DNA of 64,000 nucleotides from a virus. The DNA is taken from positions 1 through 64,000 of the IMG/VR virus record IMGVR_UViG_3300010397_000046, one strand, 5' to 3'. Below, one piece after another: positions 1 to 7,248 of this stretch. The translations under genes and the position numbers were made by a program. The notes under the pieces were generated by a model that saw only the letters and a list, made by a program, of their open reading frames with translations, was not told where the DNA came from and searched no databases. Position 1 is the first letter of the stretch. Each line of letters begins with the position of its first letter.

Positions 1-190
1 AAAAAAAATAAAAATATCAGAAAAAACCAAAAAACTTTTTTTTTTAAATGCTTTTTTATAAAACCTCAAAAATTTTAATTCCCCCCCCCCCCCCCCCTGT
101 CACACAACCCCTTTTTTTTTTATTTTTTTGGATCCCCCCCCCCCTATTAAGTATTTATTTTTTTTATTTACCCCCTACTCCCTATTTTGG
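1..190. other. Homopolymer-rich left edge
   Basis: The first 190 bases consist largely of homopolymer runs: A at 1-8, T at 37-45, a C run of about 17 near 81-97, T at 113-128 and C at 134-144. No gene or palindrome is visible. Such runs at the edge of a contig usually indicate poorly resolved sequence or an assembly end, so base counts here should not be trusted. A genuine low-complexity genome terminus cannot be excluded. Confidence 0.6.
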
Positions 191-284
191 ATAATCTATT
201 TTCATATTATGTATTCGTGCACACCCCCGCACCCTCACAACTACACCTACCCTGTCGGAATAATTGGCCCCCAAAGTGTATACT

Positions 285-345
285 GCATACTGTGTACTGT
301 ATACGATATACTGTATGCAATGTACTGTATAATGTATTCTGTGTA
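285..345. repeat. Cluster of TGTATAC-like repeats
   Basis: About ten overlapping degenerate copies of TGTATAC/TGTACTG occur in 60 bases, many centred on the palindrome GTATAC. An 18-base block, ATATACTGTATGCAATGT at 306-323, recurs at 1541-1558 with one change. Iteron-like clusters of this kind can mark protein-binding sites or origins, but here that is only inference. Confidence 0.45.
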
Positions 346-439
346 TTGTATGCGATTGGAAGGTTAGTGTATGGATGTATCTATGGATGATGTATGATTA
401 GAGTGTTTGGAATGTATGCTGTGTATCTATTCGTTTTAG

Positions 440-605
440 CCTTTCAAACACTATAGGTACGAATCACCTTTTCCCCTGTATCTATTGATATATTTTAAGT
501 ACAGTTTTCTGATTCTGTATCTTGTATTTTCTTGGATGTAGTGGTTACAGGTTTTATACCTTTCAAACACTATAGGGGGATTTTACTATTCACCTGTATC
601 TATTG
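440..605. repeat. Imperfect duplication of a block of about 50 bases
   Basis: CCTTTCAAACACTATAGG at 440-457 is repeated exactly at 559-576. In each copy CCTGTATCTATTG follows at almost the same distance (475-487 and 593-605). The spacer between the two conserved parts has diverged. The 14-mer GTTTTAGCCTTTCA at 433-446 also occurs at 6746-6759, where it forms the right arm of an intercistronic hairpin. Confidence 0.55.
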
Positions 606-1639
606 GTGTTCCTGTGTATGTGTGTTTTGCATTGCTCTACATACCTATGCTTGGGCATGTGTATGGATGATCTTATATGTAGTGTGCTGCTACTTACCTT
701 ATATGTTCTATGTCCTGTGTGTATTGTGCTGTTTATCATGCTGGGCTTGGGTATGTTTACTATGGGGATTATGTGGAGGCTGGGTTACGCTTTTACATGT
801 TTATACTTCTATCTATTGTTATTCACCTGTTACACTTTCTTATATATTCCCTTCTATTCATTCATTATTACTTTCACGCTTATATACTTATATCTACTGT
901 TATTCACCTATGACACATTCCGATACTTTTACTTATACCTACTATCATTCCCTTGTACATTGTTTTGCTATGCTCTTTGGGCTTTGTTTTCTTACTTAGA
1001 TCATAGTTATATTGTTTGGATGTTTGTTGTGCTGTGTAGTATGTTATCAGGTTGGATATGTTCTTGATTGTAAAGATGTTTCTATGGACGTTGAAAATAA
1101 ATATTTGTTGATTGGAAGGATGTTAATTATCTATGCTTTGGATATATCTATCTATTTGGAAGACATTTTATTTAAGGGTGTTTTTAGACGTTTGGAGACG
1201 TTCGATAGTGTTTGAATGCTAGTGTATGCGTTACCCTTTATTTTCGCTTTGGAAGGCATATTTCGGCTCTAATGTATGGATGTATCACCTAAGCCTTCCA
1301 CAGCCTCTATTTTCCCTTATTTTAGATGATTTAGCCTATGCATGTATTGTGCCTTAATGTTTTTGTATGATTTCTCGACAAGTGTATATTTTATCGACAT
1401 TACTTGGATACGGTTTATCAGCTATTTACAGCGTTTTTAGTGTCAGGTTTCTTTACAATGTGCTTGGGTATGTAGTAACTACAGGGTTTTTGTTGAGGTT
1501 TGTTTAATTAATTGGAAAGACTAAAATTATTTATTACTTAATATACTGTATACAATGTGCATAAATATCAATAGATAGTAGTGATTTCATTCATGTTTTT
1601 GCTGATTGTGCTTTTACCTGAAAATAACTATTTTATTCC

Positions 1640-1806
1640 CCTTCCATGTTTAGGCAAGCAATCTGCATTGTATTAGAGTAATTCCGGCGGCAATGGAAGG
1701 CTTCAAGGGTGATTAGGCCCGACGATCTTTGATAACTGAATAAGCGGTTCATGTATGTATAAGGGCCAATGATCGAATAGCGAAAAACTTACAGACTGTG
1801 ACAGTC
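1640..1806 (+). ncRNA. Candidate structured RNA with pseudoknot potential
   Basis: CCTTCCAT (1640-1647) can pair with ATGGAAGG (1693-1700). GGCCC (1716-1720) pairs with GGGCC (1763-1767) while CGATC (1723-1727) pairs with GATCG (1771-1775), an interleaved order that would make an H-type pseudoknot. A GACTG/CAGTC hairpin lies at 1794-1806. No reading frame explains this stretch. It sits upstream of the first operon, so it may be a long leader or a separate RNA. It does not match a riboswitch or intron core that I recognise, and the pairing was found by eye. Confidence 0.35.
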
Positions 1807-1955
1807 CGGGTGCAAGCGGTGATTTCTGATTAAAGGTGAGTATACAACATGATAATGATGCTTGGGGACATGAGAAAGGTGTTAAGCCCCACACAGTAAA
1901 CAGTCTAGCAAGCTGTTTAAGACGTTTAAAACATCAATACAGCACATAGCATGTG

Positions 1956-2031
1956 TTTTACATTTAACAGGTTACACAAGACGATATAAAGCCTTCCAAG
2001 GCATGTTTTGTGTAACCGATTAGATGTAAAA
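1956..2031 (+). promoter_or_regulatory. Two-stem hairpin in the first operon leader
   Basis: An outer stem TTTTACAT/ATGTAAAA (1956-1963 with 2024-2031) encloses an inner 10-bp stem GGTTACACAA/TTGTGTAACC (1970-1979 with 2008-2017). A small GCCTT/AAGGC hairpin (1991-2002) sits in the loop. The hairpin ends about 10 bases before the ribosome-binding site of the gene at 2053. The nested two-stem layout resembles the elements at 2808, 4025, 4960 and 8333. Confidence 0.6.
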
Positions 2032-2052
2032 ACTACAAAGCAAGGGGGATAT

Positions 2053-2148
2053 ATGAAAGATAGAATCATTACACTGTTTGTCTGTTCACTTGGGGGAATG
2101 CTTTTTACATGCATTACGTCATTAACACTTAACTTTCTGATTAAATAA
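2053..2148 (+). CDS. Small membrane protein, first gene of operon
   Basis: This 31-residue protein starts MKDRIITLFVC and is mostly hydrophobic (residues 5-29), consistent with a single membrane-spanning helix. The start is supported by CAAGGGGGATAT just upstream, the same ribosome-binding type used through the next 7 kb, and by the next gene beginning 11 bases after the stop. Function is unknown. Small early membrane proteins in phages often modify host physiology, but nothing here shows that. Confidence 0.6.
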   Translation: MKDRIITLFVCSLGGMLFTCITSLTLNFLIK

Positions 2149-2159
2149 GGGGGAATGAA

Positions 2160-2807
2160 ATGGAAAACATCAAAACTACTGAAGACTTTATGGGCGCAGT
2201 ATCAAACATCCTGACCGGCAAAAACATATCATCAACTAAAAAGGATAATGTCATGAGTGCAAAAATCAATAAGTCCGTTAAAGTGGAAGAAGTTAAACCG
2301 GCAACTAAATCAACTATCAAACCGCTTGTTACAGGTAAAGCTGTAAAAGAAGTTAAAGAGATAGCAGCAAAAGCAAAGAAGTTTGTGGAAGAAGTTAAAC
2401 CGGCAAAAGCAAAAAAAGAAAAGATTGTTATCCCTGAATTGACGGACAAAGAAAAGAAAGACAAAAAAGCGGCTATGGATAAAGAAATCAGGGAAGCCGC
2501 CAGACTGGAAAAAGAAAAGAAAGAAGCCGATAGACTCAAAAGACTAGCCGACAAGAAAGCAGCAATAAAAGCTGCCAAACCGGCCAAAAAATGCAGAGTT
2601 GATATTTTTATGAAGTCATTCAACAAAGCAAATAAATTCACGGCAACAAAAAAACAGCTTATTGAAATACAGCTTGCGGAATACGGCGGAACATTGACAT
2701 GGGCCAACTATCAAGTTGATAATCTTTCCAAGATGCTTGTTATTTTGGGGATTCTGGAAGTTACTGCAAAGAATACCTTTAAAATGAAAAAATTCGAAAT
2801 CGTCTAG
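2160..2807 (+). CDS. Lysine-rich protein with C-terminal winged-helix-like domain
   Basis: The 215-residue protein has a basic, Lys/Ala/Glu-rich low-complexity N-terminal two thirds, with alternating KK and EE patterns around residues 60-145 likely to form a long charged helix. Residues 146-215 form a compact domain whose pattern (LAEYGGT-W--Y-V---S-ML-I-GI) matches the C-terminus of the protein at 19166-20308 (LEDYGGSDSWAVYTVNSYI). The two probably share a small nucleic-acid-binding fold. The Lys-rich tail suggests DNA or RNA binding. The exact role is unknown. The start follows TAAGGGGGAATGAA. Confidence 0.75.
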   Translation: MENIKTTEDFMGAVSNILTGKNISSTKKDNVMSAKINKSVKVEEVKPATKSTIKPLVTGKAVKEVKEIAAKAKKFVEEVKPAKAKKEKIVIPELTDKEKKDKKAAMDKEIREAARLEKEKKEADRLKRLADKKAAIKAAKPAKKCRVDIFMKSFNKANKFTATKKQLIEIQLAEYGGTLTWANYQVDNLSKMLVILGILEVTAKNTFKMKKFEIV

Positions 2808-2873
2808 TGTTTGATTGTTTGTAAAGAGTAACAGGTTAAAACGCTTGTTACTCTTTGCGGATTCTATCAAACA
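2808..2873 (+). promoter_or_regulatory. Intercistronic double-stem RNA element A
   Basis: A perfect outer stem TGTTTGAT/ATCAAACA (2808-2815 with 2866-2873) encloses a 13-pair inner stem beginning AAAGAGTAACA (2823) and closing TGTTACTCTTT (ends 2856). The outer stem ends 6 bases before the G-run of the next ribosome-binding site, and the upstream stop codon directly abuts the 5' arm. There is no U-tract, so this is not an ordinary intrinsic terminator. Elements B, C and D share the design. Confidence 0.75.
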
Positions 2874-2889
2874 GCATGAGGGGGGAAAT

Positions 2890-3033
2890 ATGATAGCGCA
2901 AGTCACATTTTATCCATTAGGTGTTAAGAAAGTGATAGACGTATACAAAGAAGACATATTGGAAGCGTATATTGAAGCCTTAACAGTGAATGATCTTTAT
3001 TTTGAAGTTAAACACATAACAAAAGGAGAATAA
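2890..3033 (+). CDS. Small hypothetical protein (47 aa)
   Basis: The protein starts MIAQVTFYPLGVKKV at 2890. An upstream in-frame ATG at 2815 is rejected because it lies inside RNA element A, while 2890 has a perfect GAGGGGGGAAAT site. The sequence has a beta-alpha look, with an acidic helix around residues 20-33. The MoxR ATPase gene begins 6 bases after its stop, so the two are probably translated together. No family is recognised. Confidence 0.6.
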   Translation: MIAQVTFYPLGVKKVIDVYKEDILEAYIEALTVNDLYFEVKHITKGE

Positions 3034-3038
3034 CAGCC

Positions 3039-4031
3039 ATGACACCTTCACAATTGAAAGTAGTATTGACACAGGCAATCAAGGCAAGAAAACCGATTCT
3101 TGTTAAAGGTAGCCCAGGCATAGGTAAAACGGATGTTATTGAATCCGCTGCTTTTGATGCAAATGCTCATTTGATTGTTATGCATCCTTGCATATCAGAC
3201 CCAACTGATTTTAAGGGAATGCCGGTAGTAATTGACGGTGAATGCTTCTTTCTTCCCTTTTCTGAATTGAAAGAATTGATGGACGCAAAAGTTTTGACGG
3301 TTTGTTTCTTTGATGATATTGGGCAAGCACCTGAATCGGTTCAAAAAGCACTCATGCAATTGCTTTTAAAACGGGAAATTAACGGAAAGAAAATTAGTCC
3401 CCATGTTGTATTTGTCGCTGCTACGAATCGCAAAGCAGACAAAGCAGGTGTATCAGGTATGTTGGAGCCGGTTAAATCGCGCTTCACTTCAATAGTTGAG
3501 CTAACTGTGTCGCATAAAGACTGGATAGAATGGGCTATCGTCAAAGGGCTTCCAATTGACTTGATTCAATTCATACAGTTTAGACCGAATCTGCTAAATG
3601 ATTTCAAGGCGAGTTCTGATTTAATCAATTCACCTTGCCCAAGAACAGTAGCTAATCTTGGAGAAATGTTATCTTGGGACGTGCCTAAAGAAATTGAATA
3701 TGAATTATTCAGTGGAGCGGTTGGTGAAGGCTTCGCAAGTGAATTTATGGCTTTTCGGGCAATCGCTAACAAGCTACCAAAGATTGACCAAATACTGATA
3801 GGAAATGACAAGAAAGCTCCACAGGGGAACGATGTATGTTTTGCTGTATGCATTGCACTATCAAGAAAGGTAAGTGATTCAACTATTGGAAATGTGATTG
3901 CATACATGGAGACTATGCAAGCGGAATTGCAAGTGCTCTTTTACAAGACGGCAACAAAAATGAATCCAGACTTAATGAATACTAAAGAAATGATTCTGTG
4001 GAGCACACAGAATTCAAATCTACTTGTTTGA
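3039..4031 (+). CDS. MoxR-type AAA+ ATPase
   Basis: This 330-residue AAA+ ATPase has Walker A GSPGIGKT at residues 24-31, Walker B VCFFDD at 88-93 and sensor-1 ATN at 128-130, followed by a helical lid domain. MoxR ATPases act as chaperone-like motors that remodel protein complexes, usually with a partner carrying a von Willebrand A (VWA) domain. A DUF3150-like gene and a metallopeptidase/VWA gene follow directly, so a three-part machine is likely. Its target is unknown. The stop codon lies inside the 5' arm of RNA element B. Confidence 0.88.
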   Translation: MTPSQLKVVLTQAIKARKPILVKGSPGIGKTDVIESAAFDANAHLIVMHPCISDPTDFKGMPVVIDGECFFLPFSELKELMDAKVLTVCFFDDIGQAPESVQKALMQLLLKREINGKKISPHVVFVAATNRKADKAGVSGMLEPVKSRFTSIVELTVSHKDWIEWAIVKGLPIDLIQFIQFRPNLLNDFKASSDLINSPCPRTVANLGEMLSWDVPKEIEYELFSGAVGEGFASEFMAFRAIANKLPKIDQILIGNDKKAPQGNDVCFAVCIALSRKVSDSTIGNVIAYMETMQAELQVLFYKTATKMNPDLMNTKEMILWSTQNSNLLV

Positions 4032-4088
4032 TTATTTTTAAAGGGTAACAAGTGTTTTACCTGTTACCCTTTGGAGGTTCATCAAACA
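4025..4088 (+). promoter_or_regulatory. Intercistronic double-stem RNA element B
   Basis: The outer stem TGTTTGAT/ATCAAACA (4025-4032 with 4081-4088) is identical to that of element A and contains the TGA stop of the MoxR gene in its 5' arm. The inner stem AAAGGGTAACA/TGTTACCCTTT (4040-4050 with 4062-4072) differs from element A by one compensated base pair (G-C for A-T). It is followed by GGAGG, and the ribosome-binding G-run of the next gene starts 9 bases after the outer stem. Confidence 0.78.
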
Positions 4089-4111
4089 CAATCTAAAGGG
4101 GGAAATAAATC

Positions 4112-4969
4112 ATGGCTGCTAAAACTATCAAAGAGAAAGCATTACTGGTGAATGTTGACATTAGCTTGTGGAGCGCAACTAAATCAGATTCGGAAACCTC
4201 CAGAAAAGCAGAGTTGGAGGCTGGTGCAAAAACCGGAACATTCCGTGGAAGTAAAAACCTGATTGATAAGTCAGCCTTGACGGCGATCAACAGTATCAAG
4301 AATCAAACATGTCGCTATGTTGAATCGGTTACAATGCCTTGGTTTGATAATGGCTATCGGATTCTTCCAAGCAAGAAGTATATGGAATTCACGGAAAAAA
4401 TCAGAACCTTCAAAGCGGAATTTACAAAAGAAATTGAGAACATTACGGACAACTATGCTCTTTACATTGACAATAGCAGAAAAACAATGGGGAAAATGTT
4501 CAAGTTACACGAATATCCAACAGTATCAGACATAGAAGGAAAGTTTACATTTAATACAGCGTTTATGCCTATGCCAGATGTTTCTGATTTCCGTATTGAT
4601 TTGAATGATTCAGAGATAGCAAGGTTACAATCAGACATGCAAGCTAACATGGCATTGGCTGAAAAAAACGCTATGAATGATCTATTCAAGCGACTTTATG
4701 ATCGAATTGCAAAAGTTGTGGAAAGACTTTCCGACCCAGAAAACAGCTTTAAAGATTCTTTGTTTGATAACTTGGAAGATTTGTTAAACCTGCTTCCTGA
4801 AATGAACATAACCGATAGCAAGGAATTGAAAGAAATCATCAAGGAAACTAAAACTAAAGTTTTGAAAAATCCTGATTCAATCCGTCTTGATGATTCATTA
4901 CGAGAAAAGACATATCAGGCGGCCCAAGAAATGTTGTCAAAAATTGAAGATTATAGCGATTGTTTTTGA
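4112..4969 (+). CDS. DUF3150-like protein
   Basis: The 285-residue protein has the pattern of the phage family DUF3150: an N-terminal LLVNVDISLWSATKSD segment, a VTMPWFDNGYRILP motif near residues 73-86, and a long mostly helical C-terminal half. Genes of this family are commonly next to a MoxR-like ATPase and a VWA/metallopeptidase gene, exactly as here, so it is probably a structural or adaptor component of that complex. Its biochemical role is unknown. It is bounded by RNA elements B and C. Confidence 0.75.
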   Translation: MAAKTIKEKALLVNVDISLWSATKSDSETSRKAELEAGAKTGTFRGSKNLIDKSALTAINSIKNQTCRYVESVTMPWFDNGYRILPSKKYMEFTEKIRTFKAEFTKEIENITDNYALYIDNSRKTMGKMFKLHEYPTVSDIEGKFTFNTAFMPMPDVSDFRIDLNDSEIARLQSDMQANMALAEKNAMNDLFKRLYDRIAKVVERLSDPENSFKDSLFDNLEDLLNLLPEMNITDSKELKEIIKETKTKVLKNPDSIRLDDSLREKTYQAAQEMLSKIEDYSDCF

Positions 4970-5024
4970 TTTTTAAAGGGTAGTAGGTAAAAACGCTTAC
5001 TACCCTTTGGAGGTATAAAAACAA
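4960..5024 (+). promoter_or_regulatory. Intercistronic double-stem RNA element C
   Basis: The outer stem TTGTTTTT/AAAAACAA (4960-4967 with 5017-5024) differs in sequence from elements A, B and D but pairs perfectly. The inner stem AAAGGGTAGT/ACTACCCTTT (4975-4984 with 4999-5008) is extended by three more pairs. The stop codon of the upstream gene overlaps the end of the 5' arm. Both stems show compensated changes relative to the other copies, which supports selection for structure. Confidence 0.75.
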
Positions 5025-5042
5025 AGCATACAGGGGGAAGAT

Positions 5043-6320
5043 ATGAAAGCAATGGATAAGATGATTCAGGCAAGAAGCGCATTATTGTTAGATATGCCGT
5101 TTTTTGGCAATCTTTCACTGAAACTGGAATTGATAGAAGATGAAAAAGAAGAAACTATGGCGACTGATGGAGATTCAATCTTCTTCAATCCTGATTTTGT
5201 TTTAGGCATATCACTATATGATGTTAAAATGATAATTGCCCATGAAATTGGTCATATCGTTTTAAATCATCATACACGGAGAGGAGATAGGGACTTAACA
5301 GAATGGAATTTATCTTGTGATTATGCTGATAATGCGTGGTTAAAATCCGGTGGAATGCAGATACCGGAATATTTAAAGTATTCCCCTGCATTTGATAATC
5401 AGAGTGCTGAAAAAATACATAAAGAGTTATTCGGGAAGAAAAAGAAAGAAGATGAAAACGGAGATGATTCTGGGAAGCAAAATAAAGCCGGTCAAGACGA
5501 TAAACAGCAAAGTCAAGGCAATGAACCGGATAAAGGTGATAAAGGCAATCAGGGGGGAAGTCAAGCGGCTTCCAATGATGATTCTAGTCAGTTTGAAAAA
5601 GATAAAACGCAGAAAGATAAATTAAGTAAAGCCGGTGGAGTGAAGGATGCAAAAGACGAAAAGGGAAATGATTTATCAGAATCAGAAAAAGCAGAAAAAG
5701 AACAGGAATGGCAAATTGCTGTTACACAGTCCGCTAACATGGCCGAGAAAGCAGGGGAATTGCCTGGAGGAATTCGTAATTTTGTAACTGCTATGAATGA
5801 ACCGAAACTTGATTGGAAAGAAGTTTTAAACAGATTCGTTTTGGAGCAAGTGCAGAATGACTATTCATTTTCAAGACGGAATAGAAGATATAACGGAAAT
5901 ATTATCTTGCCGAGTCTTTACAATACGGAATTAAAACCGATTCTACTGGCAATTGATACAAGTGGAAGTATCACTGAAGAAGATAAAAAGTTGTTTGCAA
6001 GTGAAGTTGAAGAAATCATTTATCAATTCAATTTGCCGGTCAATGTTGTTTATTGTGATACTAAAATTAGACATACAGAAACATTTGATTTGGATACCTT
6101 GCCTGTTAAACTTGATTGCCGTGGCGGTGGAGGAACAAGATTTAAACCTGTTATGGAATACATTGAAACATTAGAAGAAGCCCCAAGTTGTCTAGTGTAT
6201 CTGACTGATTTAGAATGCTATGACTTTGGAAATGAACCGGATGTTCCAGTATTGTGGGTACAAACAAGGGGAAATATCAGAATGCCAGTTCCATTTGGGG
6301 AAGTTGTTTTACTGAAGTAA
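5043..6320 (+). CDS. Metallopeptidase-like protein with C-terminal VWA domain
   Basis: This 425-residue protein has a zinc-peptidase-like N-terminal domain with HEIGH at residues 67-71, a Gln/Lys/Asp-rich disordered linker at about 130-220, and a VWA-like domain with the metal-ion motif DTSGS at 305-309 plus GGGGT and TDL motifs further on. This matches the DUF2201-type fusion of metallopeptidase-like and VWA-like domains. With the MoxR ATPase at 3039 it forms the classic ATPase/VWA pair, with the ATPase probably acting on or through this protein. Whether it cleaves anything is unknown. The full HExxH motif is present, so activity is possible. Confidence 0.85.
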   Translation: MKAMDKMIQARSALLLDMPFFGNLSLKLELIEDEKEETMATDGDSIFFNPDFVLGISLYDVKMIIAHEIGHIVLNHHTRRGDRDLTEWNLSCDYADNAWLKSGGMQIPEYLKYSPAFDNQSAEKIHKELFGKKKKEDENGDDSGKQNKAGQDDKQQSQGNEPDKGDKGNQGGSQAASNDDSSQFEKDKTQKDKLSKAGGVKDAKDEKGNDLSESEKAEKEQEWQIAVTQSANMAEKAGELPGGIRNFVTAMNEPKLDWKEVLNRFVLEQVQNDYSFSRRNRRYNGNIILPSLYNTELKPILLAIDTSGSITEEDKKLFASEVEEIIYQFNLPVNVVYCDTKIRHTETFDLDTLPVKLDCRGGGGTRFKPVMEYIETLEEAPSCLVYLTDLECYDFGNEPDVPVLWVQTRGNIRMPVPFGEVVLLK

Positions 6321-6333
6321 CTTTAAACAATAG

Positions 6334-6355
6334 CAGGGGGAATTTATTCCCCCTG
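6334..6355 (+). promoter_or_regulatory. G5/C5 intercistronic hairpin
   Basis: CAGGGGGAA (6334-6342) pairs with TTCCCCCTG (6347-6355) around a 4-base loop, 14 bases after the VWA gene stop and 12 bases before the next ribosome-binding G-run. It copies the GGGGGAA ribosome-binding motif inside a stem. No U-tract follows. Similar G5/C5 hairpins occur in the late operon. Confidence 0.6.
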
Positions 6356-6378
6356 ACTAAATCAAATCGGGGGAAGAT

Positions 6379-6711
6379 ATGAAAAAGATAATTGATGGCA
6401 TTACGGTTATAACTAACAATCAGGAAAGGTTATTTTTATCATGGCATGAAATCCCAAAAAAGATCAGGCAAAAAGAATTCGATTGGATAACAGAGGAAAA
6501 AATAAATAATGCTGAAATGTCTGATATGTTTATCAAGTATAAAGGCACTTATTACAATATTGATGAATTTACAGCATTCAAAACATTTTCTGAAAATTGC
6601 CCATTTAAAGATTGGGCTGGATACATATCTGATTCTGCTTTCAGTGGAATATTGATTAAACTTCCAAAGTACAAAACAGAAACATACATTATCGGAAGAT
6701 ATTATCAATAA
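6379..6711 (+). CDS. Hypothetical protein (110 aa)
   Basis: A soluble protein rich in aromatic residues (KYKGTYYNIDEF, CPFKDWAGYISD), with no recognisable motif or membrane segment. The start at 6379 follows CGGGGGAAGAT. A double hairpin follows it. Not recognised. Confidence 0.65.
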   Translation: MKKIIDGITVITNNQERLFLSWHEIPKKIRQKEFDWITEEKINNAEMSDMFIKYKGTYYNIDEFTAFKTFSENCPFKDWAGYISDSAFSGILIKLPKYKTETYIIGRYYQ

Positions 6712-6712
6712 C

Positions 6713-6829
6713 TTATTTGATGATTTGAAAGGCTAAAATCAAGCTGTTTTAGCCTTTCAGGTATTCAAGTAATAGTATGACAAGGGGAAAGGCATTTAAC
6801 AAGCTATACCGGCTTATTTTATGCCTTCC
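6713..6829 (+). promoter_or_regulatory. Intercistronic RNA region with two hairpins
   Basis: The first structure has an outer stem TTATTTGA/TCAAGTAA (6713-6720 with 6765-6772, one G-U pair) and an inner 12-bp stem GAAAGGCTAAAA/TTTTAGCCTTTC (6727-6738 with 6747-6758). A second hairpin pairs AAGGCAT (6789-6795) with ATGCCTT (6821-6827). This is a divergent relative of elements A-D. The right inner arm repeats a 14-mer found at 433-446. No reading frame of note occupies this gap. Confidence 0.6.
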
Positions 6830-6855
6830 ATAACACAATACAAAAGGGGGAAAGT

Positions 6856-6951
6856 ATGAAAAAACACGAATGCATATTTATTGAGGTTAAAGAGGATGAA
6901 GGGACTTTTATTTGCATTATTTGTGGAAAAACAGTTCATCCAAGAACATAA
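6856..6951 (+). CDS. Zinc-ribbon-like mini-protein (31 aa)
   Basis: The product begins MKKHECIFIEVKEDEG and ends with CIICGKTVHPRT, giving a CxxC pair plus a further Cys and two His. That is enough for one small zinc site. The start has AAAGGGGGAAAGT 5 bases upstream, and the next gene follows after 10 bases. One of several Cys-rich mini-proteins in this window; function unknown. Confidence 0.55.
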   Translation: MKKHECIFIEVKEDEGTFICIICGKTVHPRT

Positions 6952-6961
6952 GGGGGAAAGT

Positions 6962-7135
6962 ATGAATGAAGAGATAGAAAAGAAATTAAGCAGAATAGCG
7001 GATTATGCTTTTAGTATCAAAAATTCATCAAGTCACAAACACAAAAACAAAACTACCAAAGATACACTTGCTACATGGATTTTAAAAGAAGTTCGAGAAA
7101 TAAAAGAAATTATGAAAGGAAAGGAAAACACATGA
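6962..7135 (+). CDS. Small charged hypothetical protein (57 aa)
   Basis: The protein starts MNEEIEKKLSRIADYAF at 6962 behind AAGGGGGAAAGT. It looks helical throughout, with a Lys/His/Ser-rich middle. Its TGA stop overlaps the ATG of the next gene (ATGA). Not recognised. Confidence 0.6.
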   Translation: MNEEIEKKLSRIADYAFSIKNSSSHKHKNKTTKDTLATWILKEVREIKEIMKGKENT

Positions 7136-7248
7136 AAATTACATGGAAAGCAAAAGACGGGAAAAATCAGTATAACTTTTATGGAACTATGGCAGAATTC
7201 AAAGAGACATTTCCTCATGCTGTAATAATCAAGAAAGGGGGGAAGTAA
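7132..7248 (+). CDS. Small hypothetical protein (38 aa)
   Basis: Starts MKITWKAKDGKNQYNFYG. It overlaps the previous gene by ATGA, and its TAA overlaps the ATG of the next possible start at 7248 (TAATG), the tight spacing of translationally coupled genes. The beta-rich sequence has no known motif. Confidence 0.55.
   Translation: MKITWKAKDGKNQYNFYGTMAEFKETFPHAVIIKKGGK

Larger units (their letters stand above)
191..1630. other. Long T-rich stretch without a convincing gene
   Basis: Plus-strand reading frames here (for example 532-999 and 603-1067) encode Cys, Tyr, Leu and Phe-rich products with no ribosome-binding site and no resemblance to neighbouring proteins. No minus-strand frame is convincing. 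The stretch contains degenerate repeats and several hairpins, including an 8-bp TGGAAGGC/GCCTTCCA stem at 1250-1257 and 1293-1300. It could be a non-coding RNA, an origin or packaging region, or a decayed end. The sequence does not decide between these. Confidence 0.5.

Noticed and set aside
532-1215. Open frames of 60-155 codons in the T-rich left region
   Set aside because: They are Cys/Tyr/Leu-rich, overlap in several frames, and lack any ribosome-binding site or family pattern. They look like by-products of stop-poor T-rich sequence.
1790-1830. Possible group I intron core (ACAGACTGTGACAGTCC)
   Set aside because: The two complementary parts form a local hairpin rather than the P7 pairing split by other helices, and no exon gene surrounds it.
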